Origin: Hymenopus coronatus
Lineage: Eukaryota > Arthropoda > Insecta > Mantodea > Hymenopodidae
Assembly (NCBI GenBank): GCA_030762935.1
Contig: CM060897.1
Coordinates: 114,448,176 to 114,512,175, forward strand
Reading direction: 5' to 3'
Length of the DNA: 64,000 bases
Position numbers and translations under genes: made by a program. The notes beneath the pieces are model-generated. The model did not search any database. It saw only the letters and a program-made list of their open reading frames with translations, and was not told the DNA's origin. Of this stretch, positions 47,289 to 58,942 are shown piece by piece; positions within the stretch are counted from its first letter, which is position 1; each line of letters begins with the position of its first letter.

Positions 47289-48110
47289 AATCCATTCACG
47301 TGACTTTCTCTAAACCTCTGCAACAAGCTATTGTTAAAATGATTATTCTTCCATTTCTTTCATTCTAAATGAAAAAAAATTATCAGAAATGATCGTTTTA
47401 CTTGCTTCCTTGTAATTAGAAGGGAAATAAGGGAATGCACTAGGCTAAAGTGATAGTCAGATCTTTTAAAAGCTAGTTGGAATGTGATTGAAATGCCTTT
47501 GTATGGCTAGGAGTTGACAAAGTCCCGTATGAGAAAAGTATAAGTATTATAATGTGGGATATCTCAAAAATGGTCAACTCCAGGAAAAAAAATGTTTACA
47601 GCATAAATTGGGTGTTTTGACGAGCTCGACAGGTTTTGAATAAGGTTTGTCTATCTCTTACAGTTTACCAGTTATACAACATTCCGCATACGTTTTGTTT
47701 GTCAAGTAAATATATTTAATATAAAATACTTTTATCAACATTGTTGGAGCTATTTTATATAAAATAATAATTTTCGAACAATTTTTCATGTAAAGGATAG
47801 TTGGGGGTGATGAGATTTTCTTGAAAATCTTCGTGTTGCATCCTTGGAAGATAGCAAACCTAAAGTTTGGTATTTAACAATGTTTTCGTTTTTGAGCTAT
47901 GCTGTCCACAGATACTCACACACATACATACACAGGCATATACACGGATCTTTTTCTAAAAATCGTTTGTTTATTCAAGGGGATCCAAAGAATGTATTTC
48001 CGGTAAAATCTCGGTATAAAATTTCGGATGCCATATAATACCTTCTGTATACACTATGCACATAGTGCATACAGAAGGTATTATATGGCACATAGTAATG
48101 TAGAGAAAGT
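47289..48110 (-). repeat. TPR family copy with an enlarged terminal palindrome
   Basis: Runs from CCATTCACGTGACTTTCTC to GTAGAGAAAGT. Near its palindromic end the sequence 48029-48090 forms two 30-bp arms (29 of 30 complementary) around CA, larger than in any other copy. This suggests a local inverted duplication. Confidence 0.9.
48029..48090. repeat. Near-perfect 62-bp palindrome
   Basis: Arms begin TGCCATATAATACCTTCTG and end with its reverse complement CAGAAGGTATTATATGGCA; a single mismatch (A versus G) is near the 2-base centre. Would form a long hairpin as single-stranded DNA or RNA. Confidence 0.97.
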
Positions 48111-48154
48111 AAAGATTAACATAAGCGAAAACATAAAAGAGTTCCTATATTCTT

Positions 48155-48615
48155 ATCGAATTCATTCAGAATAAAGATGTCTTCAGAGGCTGTTCCCAGA
48201 AAATTCAAAGTATTCATTTTATTTTTCAGCTTAAATATACGGGATTTTAATTAAAATTTCCAGAGCCACTTTTCAGAAAATAAAAAAATTCGAAAATGTT
48301 TCCATGTATTAGGGGTGGGGGCTTCTTGAAAATGTTCCTGTCACATTCTTTGAGATACTGAACTTAAATACCAAGTTTGGTGCTTAATGCACTTTTCGTT
48401 TTTGAGCTATGCTGCCCATTGTCACATACATTGTCGCATACACATACTCATACTGATAGCAGACACACACACATTGACATTTTTCTAGAAATGTATTTTA
48501 TTTGAATCAGGAGGTCTCTAAACATGTATTTCTGGTGAAATCTCGTTATCGAATTGCTGGGTGCAATACAGTACCTTCTCTATACACTTTATACATAGTA
48601 CGTATAGAGAAAATA
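48155..48615 (-). repeat. TPR family, palindromic half
   Basis: Begins at ATTCATTCAGAATAAAGATG and ends CGTATAGAGAAAA. Long (CA)-rich core at 48421-48480 with variant units. Confidence 0.88.
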
Positions 48616-49702
48616 ATTAAGTAAGGTCCTTTCGTCTCAAAGCAAAAGAATTGCTTAAAATCCGATTGTTACAAAAATTGTAAATCTACCTTCAAACTAT
48701 ATTTCAATAACAATGTGTTAATAAAAAAAATGTATTAAAATATATTAATCAACTTAAAATCCTCAATCCAAGCTGACAATTACATGTAACAAACTGCGGT
48801 GGTATGGAGCCATGTTGAAGAGCCAAGTATGCGTCGATTTTATAACCCATTTAAAGAGCGTTTGTTGCCCACGTTTATTAAGTGTGTCTGGACCTACTCC
48901 CCTACCAAGAAATCAGATCTCTCCACGTATCTGATTTTTAAGATACACTATTTAAGTTGCCTCTCAGTCTCCTGAAAATTGACTCTCTCGGGTGGTAATG
49001 ACACTGAGGGTAGTTAGGAGTGGTCCAACGAAATGGTTAACACACTTTCACTTTCATATATTCGTTTATTCTTGACTAGAATTGATACGTGTTTAGAAAA
49101 GCACTTTGCTTTACATGCTTATTGAGTTATGATGCTTTCTAAGAGCTTTCCCTATCCAACGACTTAACTTTAATTCTCTCGTAGAACTTATTACTTTCTC
49201 ACTTTGTTTGTATATAACATTTATAACAATTACTATTCCCATTGTATAGTAAATTATCAACGAGTATACGGCTTAAACTTAGCGGTAAGTGTTCCCAACA
49301 GCGATTGCGCGTCCATGACCTCAAACTTAGTAGTGACTGCCTCAATATCCTACAATGTTACTTATATATTAAATTCTCCTGTCATGGCTGCTTCATTCTC
49401 ATTGATCAGAAAGATCGCGAACTTGACGTCTGTGTATCCCATAATGCATCTCTTCTTACCCAAATGCATCATAACACCTCGTGACCCCCTGAACACAATG
49501 AAGAAAAACTCACCTCTACGATTCAGGGCTTTACTTTTCACTTGTGCACATACACAAGAGTACGTGACTGACAATAGCGTTCTCCTTCACAAAGAACTTT
49601 CCCTTATTCAGCAGCCAAGTTTGGTAAACAAGTTTGAGCTGAGCTTGTTAGAAGCTACTTTTATACACTTTTAAATAAATTAAATAATGGATAATTAACA
49701 GA
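48616..49702. other. Unassigned spacer with a 156-codon + ORF of doubtful reality
   Basis: A + frame at 49204-49674 and a 70-codon minus frame inside it have no recognisable motif. The AT-rich composition makes chance open frames likely. Confidence 0.3.
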
Positions 49703-49775
<73 letters not shown>

Positions 49776-49777
49776 GT
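49703..49777. repeat. (AAT)n microsatellite
   Basis: About 24 AAT units followed by an interrupted TAGTAATAG. Confidence 0.97.
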
Positions 49778-49910
49778 AATAGCGAGGCCGACTAATGGTC
49801 TCAAAATTCGGAATTTCTTTATTTTCGAAACCTGACTCAAATTGTGTTTAAAATACATATTTGAGATATTTGGGTTAAAAATCAAATGTATATATTGCAT
49901 TTTTCGTAAA

Positions 49911-50222
49911 TGGCGCTATTGTCGAGTGGTTAGAACAGTTGCCACTCACCAAAGCGGAACACTGAGTTGCGGTTGAAAAAGCTGTCTGTCGGTTTTCTCC
50001 AGGTTTTCCGGTTTCTCCCTCCATTTATTCCACCGCTCTGCTCCATAATCACTTTTATTTTATCTATTTCAACGTCATTTCATATCATCTTCCTCACTCT
50101 CGTACCGGGTATCAAACTGATCACCCATTCAGACTAATCCCTCTGTTCCAATATGCGCCTGCTTCTCAACAGACATTTGTCCCCAGGCCATATTTTTTAA
50201 ATTCTAAAGAGATATAAGTCCT
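49911..50222 (+). mobile_element. tRNA-derived SINE, body type 2
   Basis: Head TGGCGCTATTGTCGAGTGG (A box), weak B box, then GGTTTTCTCCAGGTTTTCC, TTATTCCACCGCTCTGC, CATTTCATATCATCTTCC and CAAACTGATCACCC. It ends GAGATATAAGTCC. Shares its middle with type 1 and its end with 38862-39177. Confidence 0.8.
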
Positions 50223-50225
50223 CCA

Positions 50226-50809
50226 TACAAGTACGTTGATATGGTAAAGCTGAGGGAAGCAAAATAATAAGCGTTGTCTCTACTAATGATACAATGGCAG
50301 TATTTCTCGATACTCGATAGTGATACTGATTTTGAGTAACGATACTAGATACTAAATTAAAAAAACAACATAACTTTAAAAGTGTTTATTACTCAATTAG
50401 GTAATTTTATTATTATTATTGTTATTATTAGTATTATTATTATTACTATTACCATTATTAGAGTTTAGTATATGAACACATGTAATCCATTTTAGCCAAT
50501 CTCATATTACGTTCACTCTTTTATTGGATGTGGCTGATACTGAAGCTCCTTAACTGCATTTGGATAAGGCATATATTTCACTGTCACATTTCTCAGTCAC
50601 AGAATGTGATAAAAACTTTGATCACATGTTATGAGCACATTAAAACTGTCCAGTATATTACACTACATCAATCCTTTTATCACAGTTTTAAAAAGTATAA
50701 CAAAAAGTTAGTGGCATGAACTGTATATATTTCATATTTTGTAATGGTATGCGAATTCTGTCATTATAATGCATATTTATAAATAAATTTATTTTAACCT
50801 TCTATTATA
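50226..50809. other. AT-rich spacer with ATT-type simple repeat
   Basis: An imperfect ATT repeat is at 50409-50461. No gene recognised. Confidence 0.5.
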
Positions 50810-52369
50810 CATGATGTTTCAAAAATACGGGGCATAATTTCAGGTATGTATTTCCCACATGTAGACAATCAAATTAAGTCATTATAACATGTGTCCGGAA
50901 ATGCTTCATTTCCGAGTTGTGGCCTTCACAACATTGAAATTCACTGGAACGTTTTTCTTTCCGCAGGTTGTTGTCATTACAGAAGATGTTCAAAATGTCC
51001 ACCTCCTGCTTGAATACAGACCTCACATCGATGTCTCATTGACCTGCGAACACGATCCCAAACTCCAGCAGTATTGCGTATGTCCTCACAACTTGCCACA
51101 ATTCGATTCCGAAGGGATATCAAATCCGGCACCGGAGACGAATAAACCACAAATGGCCCCGCAAGTAGAAATCGAGAGGGTTCAGATCAGGTGAGCGTGG
51201 AGGCCAAGCAATTGGGCCACCTCTACCTATCCATTGATCAGGAAACCTTCGATCCAAGTACCGGCGAGCCGTAAGACTGAAGTGTGCAGGAGCGCCATCA
51301 TGCAAGAAGTGAATGTGTTAATGATTGATCAGTGGAGTGTCTTCGAAAACGTCAGGTATGGTGTTTTCCAGGAAGTTTGTGTACGCCTGCCCCGTAAGTC
51401 TGTTTACAAGTACATGGGGTCCAACTAATCGATCACCAATGATACCGGCCCACATGTTGAGGGAGAACCGCACCTGGTGATGAGATACAACAGTTGAACG
51501 TGGGTTTTCATGCGACCATACATGCTGATTGTGGAAATTTGTTATGCAATCTCTTGTGAACTGTGCTTCATCTGTAAATAATACGACGGCAGAAAAATTC
51601 GGATTTACACCACACTGCTGCAAGAACCACTGACAGAACCTAACTCGTGCAGGGTAATCTGCTGGTGACAGGGCCTGTACACGTTGCAAATGATAAGGAT
51701 ATAATTGATACTCGTTCAACAGTCTCCAGACAGTCGTATGAGGAACATTGACTTGCAACGCTAACCGTCGTGTGCTGATAGAAGGCGTCCTGTCCACAGC
51801 CTCCAGAATCTCCTCCTGCGCTTCTGGAGTTGTAGATCTTGGTCGTCCCCATCCCAAACCAGGAGAGGTGAATGTTCCATACTCGCACAGACGGGAATGT
51901 GGACGTACAAATGTCTTCCGATCTGGACATTGTCGCTGTGGGTACCTCTCCTGGCACAAACGACGAGCCAGCGCAGCATTGCCGTCCGCCTTACCGTACA
52001 TGAAGTGTATCTCTGCCAGCTCTTGATTTGAATACATGTCGCACAGTCTTAACGCCTAAAGAACACTGAATGTAACCTTCCTCAGAATGAACTATCAGAG
52101 CGCCCTCCTAATGTCTCCTTTGACGGCAAAGACCTTGCGGAAAGAAAAACGTTTCAGTGAATTCCAATGTTGTGAAGGCCATAACTCGGAAATGAAACAT
52201 TTCCGGACATGAACTATTTTGATTGTCTACAGGTGGGACTTTCAATGTTGTAAAGGCCATAACTCGGAAATGAAGCATTTCCGGACACATGTTATAATGA
52301 ACTATTTTGATTGTCTTCATGTGGGAAATACATACCTGAAATTATGCCCCGTATTTTTGAAACAGCCTG
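50810..52369 (-). mobile_element. Tc1/mariner-IS630-type DNA transposon, full length
   Basis: 1560 bp, flanked by TA at 50808-50809 and 52370-52371. Inverted repeats of about 150 bp share TGTTTCAAAAATACGGGGCA, GTATGTATTTCCCACATG and GTCCGGAAATGCTTCATTTC. The right arm carries an internal tandem duplication of the ACAATCAAAATAGTTCA to GTTGTAAAGGCC module (about 52150-52310), so the arms are unequal. It encodes the minus-strand transposase relic listed separately. A different family from the 30087-31419 element. Confidence 0.94.
50977..52037 (-). pseudogene. DDE transposase of the 50810-52369 element (1 stop, 1 frameshift)
   Basis: The start at 52037 reads MYSNQELAEIHFMYGKADGN, a DUF4817-type N-terminal DNA-binding segment. 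HTH-like PHTTVWRLLNEYQLYPYH and then catalytic block 1 VLFTDEAQF follow. The frame meets TAA at 51318-51320 after DTPLINH, and the same frame continues with FLHDGAPAHF (second aspartate) and PPRSPDLNPLDFYL (third aspartate). A frameshift near 51160 then moves to a frame reading SSPVPDLISLRNRIVASCED and ending GGHFEHLL with the stop at 50977-50979. About 354 codons if intact. All three catalytic aspartates are kept, so inactivation is recent in character. Confidence 0.92.
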
Positions 52370-52371
52370 TA

Positions 52372-53338
52372 TTTATCTGCAACATTTTCGTGTAACCTAA
52401 CCTAAAACTTATCCTAAATAAAACAATTTCTTTAGGAATGTTAACGAATACTACATTTATGAGTATTAACATTAAGGCAGCAGCAAAAATAGTAATAAAT
52501 GGTTGTCATAACTTTCATTTTGTTCTTCTAAATATTGGCCTCCAAATCATTTAATTATTTTTTCACTTCAACTGTCATATATCCTTAATGTACTTCACTA
52601 ATAGCTTCTGCTATGCTTTTTTATATCTTCAGTGCTTTGTTTCTGTTATTATAATACTTATATTATTAATTGTTCAGCATTTTGTGTGATTCATAATAGC
52701 AAATGGACAGTTTGACTGTAGTTACTGACCATGAATACTGTCTTCCATTTTCTTTTTTAATACAAATGTGATCAAAGGTGTGATGGTGGGTAAAACTTTT
52801 ATCACAGAGATATGTCACAGCTAGATGTGGTCAAATATGCTGTATTACACAGTAAAATTTTTGGTAATATGTGTTTGATCACACGCATGTGACACAAAAA
52901 TGTAACAATGTAATATAGACCTAAGATGCAGCTTTGCTCATTTTCAGATAACGTGGTATTAATTTCTAACAGAGATGGAAAAACTCGTACATTGATTTTT
53001 CAATAGAGGTTGCGTGTACTTCCCTCAGTGTGTGAATGTACCATGCATCTATAAATTTGTTTTGTTGCGACAACCATCGAGCAGAAATTTTTTTCTGCAC
53101 ATTTCACGTACTGCTTTGTTCTTTTTTACTTCAAAATAGTTCACAATTCACTCATGTTTTATTTAATATCACTTGTACATTGTTAACGCTAAATGTTTAT
53201 GGAAATTAGTCGCACGATATACTTGTAAGCTCGAGACCTGAATTTGACTTGCGTGAACAAAATATAACTGAGCAGAAGAGAGAGCAGATATCTATATTCA
53301 TTTGTGTTTTATTTTACTTACGAGAGAATTTTAAAAAA
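52372..53338. other. Unassigned AT-rich spacer
   Basis: No open frame or repeat recognised. Two CCTAA-like units near 52392 are too few to be telomeric. Confidence 0.4.
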
Positions 53339-54107
53339 AATGTATGTGTTGCTTTTACATGACTTTCTGTATATCTCTGTTACTAATTATTGTTACAAAT
53401 TATTATTAAAAAGCTTATTCAGGAATGGTCTCATTACATGCTTCCTTGTAAATAAAAGGGAAATAGGGAATAGGTTAAAACGATAATTAAATGCTTTTAA
53501 ACACTGGTTGCTATGTGATAAAAGTTGCTTTGTATGACCAGAGGTTCACCAATTACTGTATGGGAAAAGTACTATAAAATGAAAATAATAATAAAGAACA
53601 TCTCAAAAACAGCCAATTCCACGAAAAAGTAGGGTTTACCAGTGTACAAAATTCCACAATATTCATCCAGAATAAATATATCTTCAGAGGCTATTCCCAG
53701 AAAATTCAATATATGCATTTTATTGTCATATAAATATCTAGGATATTTTAATCAAAATCGTTAGAGCCATTTTTAAACAAATCAAAATTGGAAAAATGTC
53801 CCACGCAAAGTGTAGCTGGGGTGGAGAAATTTTCTTGAAAACCTTCGTGTTGCATTCTTTGAAGATACTACACTTAAATTACCAAGTTTGGTACTTAACT
53901 AACTTTTCGTTTTTGAGCTATGTTGCCCTCAGACACACTCACACACATACACACATACAGTGACTGACAGACGCACACTCACGGACGTTTTTCTAAAAAT
54001 GTGTGTTTGGGGGCGGGGATTTAGGTGAAATCTTGGTATCGAATTTTAGGTGTAATACAACATTTTCTCTATACACACTGTGTATGTATAGTAAGTGTAG
54101 AAAAAGG
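53339..54107 (-). repeat. TPR family copy, upstream member of a tandem pair
   Basis: From TATGTGTTGCTTTTACATG to GTAGAAAAAGG, and followed after an A-run by a second copy in the same orientation. Its segment between AAAAACAGCCAATTCC and GGGTTTACCAG is shortened. Confidence 0.88.
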
Positions 54108-54112
54108 AAAAA

Positions 54113-55024
54113 TCTGATGTGTACCATCCACATCACTTTCTCTACCTTTCCGCATTAAACTATTCTTAAAAAGCTTATACTTCTATTTATTTCATGCTAA
54201 TCAGAAAAATTAGCAGAAATAGTCTTATTACTTGCTTCCTTGCGAAATAAAGGAGGACCAAAGGTTAAAGTGATAGTTAAAAGCTGGTTGCTATGTCACT
54301 GAAGTTCCTTTGTTTGTCTGGACAGCAGTTGACAAATTCCTGTATAAGAAAGGTGTAAGTTTTTCAAAGCAGAAACCAAATCAAGGAATGTCTCAAAAAC
54401 GATGAACTCCACGAAAAAAATGTATATAACATAAATTGCATGTTTTAATGTGCTATACATTTTTCGTGAATAAGTTTTTGTCCATCTCTTACGGTTTAGC
54501 AGTTATTCAACATTTCATAAAATTCATCCAGAATAAAGTACTCTTCAGAGGCTATTCCCAGAAAATTCAAGATATACATTTTATTTGTCAAGTAAATCCT
54601 TTTAATATACGGAATTTTAATCAAAATCGTTAGAGCTATTTTTGATAAAATCAAAATTTTTGAAAAACGTTCCATGTAAAGGGTAGTTGTGAGTAAGACG
54701 ATTTTTCTCAAAATCTTCGTGTCGCATCCCTGGAAGATAATAAATTTAAATACCAAGTTTAGTATTTTACCGACTTTTCGTTTTTGAGTTATCGTGTTCA
54801 CAGACACACGGACACACACACACACTCACGGACACACACATACACACACACGGGCACACGGACACACACACATGGACACACACACATACACACCACACAC
54901 GGACCTTTTTTCGATAAAGGGGATCCCAAAAATATATATATTTCCGGTGAAATCTCAGTATCGAATTTTGGGTGGAGTGCAATACCTTGTCTATAAACTA
55001 TGTACATAGCGCGTGTAGAGAAAA
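54113..55024 (-). repeat. TPR family copy, downstream member of a tandem pair
   Basis: TCTGATGTGTACCATCCAC to GCGTGTAGAGAAA. One of the longest copies because of an expanded (CA)n core at 54800-54900, which yields artefactual His-Thr and Cys-Val ORFs. Confidence 0.93.
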
Positions 55025-55079
55025 TAAAATTAAGAGTTTTTTTTTTTTCTCTCTTCAGGTTTCTTTTTCTGGGGCAGCC

Positions 55080-55447
55080 ATCAGTGAAAACAGATGAAAC
55101 TACCTATATCTTCGGCTGATGTCCTCTTCACTATTCTTGGTAAAATACCTTATTGATGCTATGGGGAAGGTAAGCTTTTAAGGTCTCATCCGATACTACC
55201 ATCGCTTCGCGCCAAGCAGATGGTATTAGACGGCTGTCCAGTCTAGCTGTCTACCGCCGTCTATATATGACAAAATGCAGCTAGCCTCCGCACATTGGGT
55301 CGTGGTACTAAACATCCGATCCATTATTTACTTGACGACTGAGGGAGATCACGAGAAAACCCCAGCTAGGTTGGTCGTCCCTGGGATTTGAATCCAGCAC
55401 CTCCCGAATATAGGCCACTGACATTACCGCCAGAGCTATATCCCGCT
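55080..55447 (-). mobile_element. tRNA-derived SINE, different body (minus)
   Basis: Minus strand head CGGGATATAGCTCTGGCGG (A box) and GCTGGATTCAAATCCCAGG (B box). A body with GGGGTTTTCTCGTGATCTCC and AGACGGCGGTAGACAGC follows. Not the type 1 or 2 body. Confidence 0.78.
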
Positions 55448-55465
55448 CGTTTCTTTTATTTTTTT

Positions 55466-55672
55466 TAGCACGTATGTGCACAGTAGATAGAAAACTTATT
55501 GTATTCCACACATAAATTAAAACGCCGAAATTTCACCAGAAATAGATGTTTGGGACCCCCTGAATCTAAAAAAAAACATTTTTAGAAAATTGTTCTTGTG
55601 CGGCTGTGCGTGTGTGTATCAGCATAGCTCAAAAACGAAAACTCCGTTAAACACTAAAATTTATATTTAACC
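55466..55672 (+). repeat. TPR family, palindromic end
   Basis: CACGTATGTGCACAGTAGATAG (diverged palindrome) through GACCCCCTGAATC, a short GT tract and GCTCAAAAACGAAAACTCC. Truncated at 55672. Confidence 0.82.
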
Positions 55673-56139
55673 CTTAGTTGTCTGCGCTAGTATACTACAT
55701 ATGTCGTTTAAAACTGGAGTTCTAGTAAAAATATTTGGGAATAAACTAATAAAAGTATTATATTTTGTAGGCAATATGTTAGCTTGTCTCTGTGCAGTTC
55801 ATTTGTTTTTACTAAAGTCTTCACTTACAGTTAGTCTTCTTATATGTTGTATTTTGTGCTTGTAGTTGACCGTTGTTTGTTGACATCTGCATGAATTCCT
55901 ATTAGGTGACTATGGTTTGTCGTCCAACAAAGACAATATGGTGATGTGACCCGTGTGTAAAGGTGTATGCCATCCGAACATCAGAACATCCGCTCTCTCT
56001 CTCTCTCTCTCTCTCTTGTTGAGTTGCTAATACGAATACTTATATTAGTACCTGTTGTGTTGAACCCATAAGCAACTTGCATGCAATCCCTTCGTTAGAG
56101 AGAAGTAAGCACCAATATTGCGTATTAGACATAGCATAG
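55673..56139. other. Unassigned spacer with (CT)n
   Basis: A perfect CT tract lies at 55993-56016. No gene recognised. Confidence 0.5.
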
Positions 56140-56141
56140 TA

Positions 56142-56865
56142 CGAGGTAGTCCAGAAAGTAAGTTCCGTTTCAATTTATCTCCGCTGCAACGCTGCCATCG
56201 CAATTCCGCACATGCGCGGTAGACGCTCTGTATCAAGGAGAAGAAACGTGCGCCATTTTGAGATCGCTGTCAGTCACATACGCTTTGTTGTGCTTGTTTA
56301 CAATGTCGGTGTTGATTGAAAATCCCGCCGCTTGTGAAATCAGATCTGTGGTTCGTTTTCTGAATGCTAGGAAAGTGAAACCAATTGAAATTTATCGGCA
56401 AATTTGCGAAGTTTACGTACAAAATGCGATAAGTGATTCAATGGTGAGAAGATGGGCCCGACAGTTCAATGAAGGACGTAGTGAAGTGCACGATGAAGAA
56501 CGAAGTGGGCGTTCATCTTTGGTTAAAGAAGAACTGGAACAGCCCTGACCTCACTCCTAGCGACTTTCATCTGTTCTTACATCTCAAGTCTTTCCTTGGC
56601 GGTCAACACTTCAACAATGACGAAGAGCTGAAAGAAAATGTTTCCAAATTTTTGAAGACACAGGCTGCAAACTTCTATGAAGAAGGTATACAAAAACTTG
56701 TGCCACGCTATGATAAATGCCTGCAAAATTTCGGCAGTTATGTGGAAAAGTAGTTTAAGAGTTGTAAAATTTTGTGCAGTAAATAAATATTCTGTATTAA
56801 TCTGTATTAATTTAATTAATTTGAATTATATTACCAAACGGAACTTACTTTCTTGACGTACCTCG
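56142..56865 (+). mobile_element. Internally deleted mariner element
   Basis: 724 bp, flanked by TA at 56140-56141 and 56866-56867. Inverted repeats of about 28 bp: CGAGGTAGTCCAGAAAGTAA on the left and CGAGGTACGTCAAGAAAGTA as the reverse complement of the right end. It keeps both ends of the transposase gene but not the catalytic centre, so it is a deletion derivative that could only be moved in trans. Confidence 0.93.
56303..56753 (+). pseudogene. Mariner transposase with central deletion
   Basis: The ATG at 56303 starts a paired-HTH DNA-binding region of SETMAR/mariner type (EIRSVVRFLNARKVKPIEIY, MVRRWARQFNEGR). It runs in frame to SGRSSLV near 56525. It then jumps to NSPDLTPSDFHLF in another frame (third catalytic aspartate) and GGQHFNNDEELKENV, ending YDKCLQNFGSYVEK at 56753. 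The first two catalytic aspartates and the linker between are deleted. The join lies near 56525-56545. Confidence 0.9.
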
Positions 56866-56867
56866 TA

Positions 56868-57203
56868 TGTAATTATAAATTTCAATATTATTGATTCTAT
56901 ATATTGTAACGCTTTGGGTATTTTGCAATTTTGTTAATCATGAAAAAGATTATCACAAGCTGACTTCATGTCTCTGTATAAGCCACAATCATTTGGAGTA
57001 CCGATAATGCGTATTTGCTATAGGAAATGAGTCATGTACCCGCGTAAAAATCGGCCAAATATCCTAACGGTAGGATTAAATCAAATAATTGCATACTCAA
57101 ATAAACAGACAGTTTTCTAAACTGGGTGTCCATCAAAGGACCTATTGAAAAGTAGCAGAGAGTGTGTCGTGAGCTTCGTGGTCTTAAATTCATCATAAAT
57201 AAA
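56868..57203. other. Unassigned spacer
   Basis: No recognisable feature. Confidence 0.4.
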
Positions 57204-58314
57204 TCCGATGTGTTACACTCACATGAGTTTCTTCAGCTGCTCTACAACAAACTTCTTGCAAAAGATTCTTCCTCTTTCTACACCATACTAATGGAGATAA
57301 ATATTAGCAGAATGTTCTTATTACTTAGTTCTTTATAAGTAGAAGAGAACTAAAGAAATGCGCTATATTAAAGTGATAATCAAATGTTTTAAAAGCTGTC
57401 GTTATGTGATTGTGATTGTAAATTGCTTCTTTGCTTGACTAGGAGAAGAACAAAAGAAAAACGGAATCATCCTGTCTGAGAAAAGTATATGTAATTTACA
57501 TTTGAGGGGGTCAATGCAACAGTGGTCTAACCCATCTTTTTAAAAACTGGAGCATAACTCAGTTAAACACACCTGGTTTCTTTGAGAATATCGAAAACCT
57601 AATTTTAATTGAACTGATTGTTCACTGATACTTTTCCAGATTAATACAAACAACACATGGAGCACTGTTAACATAATGTTGAGATATACCTAACAATTTT
57701 TATTAGTGTGATGCAAATCTTTTTCTGGGTTAAACCCCATCAATTAAAATCAATATCAAAGAAAATCACGGAAATGATTATCTCCACAGCAAAAACATAA
57801 AGGACATAAATTTGTGTGTTTTGTTGACATCTATAGTTCTTGTTTAGTAAGTTACGGTTTACCAGTTATGCAAAATTCAATAAAAATCATTCAGAATAAA
57901 GAAGTTTTTAGAGGTTATAGCCATAAAATTCAAGATACACATTTTATTTGGCATATACATATCTTAAATGTAAGAGACTTTAATCAAAATCGTTAAAGTC
58001 TTTTTTGAGAAACTCAAAACGTTCAACATTTTTTCCATGTACAACGGGGGAGGGAATTTTCCTAAAATTTTTCTTATCGCATTTTTGGAAGATACCAAAC
58101 TTAAATATCTAGTATGGTATTCAACGGTCTTTTGGATTTTGAGCTATGCTGTCCACAGACGCTCACACATACACACGCGGACCTTTTTTACAAATGTTTC
58201 TTTTTTTAGGATTTGGGAGACCCATGTATTTTCGGTGAAATCTCGTTATCGAATTTCTGGATGCAATACAATACCTCCTCCATACGCTATGTTCATAGTA
58301 CATGTAGATAAAGT
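57204..58314 (-). repeat. TPR family copy split by an unrelated insert
   Basis: 5' part 57204-57503 (TCCGATGTGTTACACTCAC to GAGAAAAGTATATG) and 3' part 57758-58314 (AAGAAAATCACGG to CATGTAGATAAAGT). The intervening 57504-57757 has no match in other copies. Confidence 0.85.
57504..57757. mobile_element. Unassigned insert with weak terminal symmetry
   Basis: About 254 bp replacing part of the TPR body. The left end has TTTGAGGGGGT and TAACCCA; the right end reversed has TTGATGGGGTTTAACCCA. The match may reflect a small non-autonomous DNA element, but no target duplication is clear. Confidence 0.35.
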
Positions 58315-58471
58315 AAACACTAAATGTAGACCTATCAATTAACGGCCAATTCCTCACACATATTATAAAATACTAAACAGAATATTAGTATACAAAATAG
58401 GAATAAATGCCTTACCTACAGACAACACTGTAGCTCAAAAACCTGAGTCCGTGTTGGTTGAGGAAAATAAA

Positions 58472-58892
58472 GTAAATCAATGTTAAAAATTCTGCTCATT
58501 CTTCTATCCACTACGATAATCAAGATAAACACCAAGGGCTGTAGTCTTATTCTTTATGTCTTTCCCGGTTGAGGAAAATTTTCCATTTGAAAAGAATAAA
58601 AAGTTGTAAAATTTAAACTAATGGTAAGTAATATCTCGGAAATAGTTAACTACATAAAAAAATATGTGACATAAATTGTATGTGTTAATGTCCTCGTGAT
58701 TTTTGTCAATTTTTTATGGTTTACCAGTTATGCAAAAGTAGTTCAAAATAAATAGCACTTCAGAATCAGATATTTCCAGGTAATTTAGTTTACACAATTC
58801 ATTGGTCATAAAATATTGTGAACAGCGAATTTATTCAAAGCTGTTAATATCATTTTAATACATCTAAGTTTTCTAAAAATATTCCATGTATT
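58472..58892 (-). repeat. TPR family, 5' half, diverged
   Basis: TTCTATCCACTACGATAATCAAG to ATATTCCATGTA, with a large internal deletion between TCGGAAATAGTTAAC and GGTTTACCAG. The terminal palindrome is absent. Confidence 0.75.
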
Positions 58893-58899
58893 TATAGAA

Positions 58900-58942
58900 T
58901 TTTCAGCTTTTAAAGACATTTTTATTCTGGATGAATTTTGCT
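58900..58942 (+). repeat. TPR family sliver
   Basis: Short + orientation segment AATTTTCAGCTTTTAAAG to GGATGAATTTTGC. It abuts the minus fragment and is cut by the SINE. Confidence 0.55.

Noticed and set aside
49204..49674. 156-codon ORF as a gene
   Set aside because: No recognisable motif, a competing frame on the other strand and AT-rich composition. Not enough support.
51748..52026. Plus-strand ORF of 92 codons
   Set aside because: Antisense shadow of the minus-strand transposase relic.
52388..52402. Telomeric (CCTAA)n
   Set aside because: Only two units; insect telomeric arrays are much longer.
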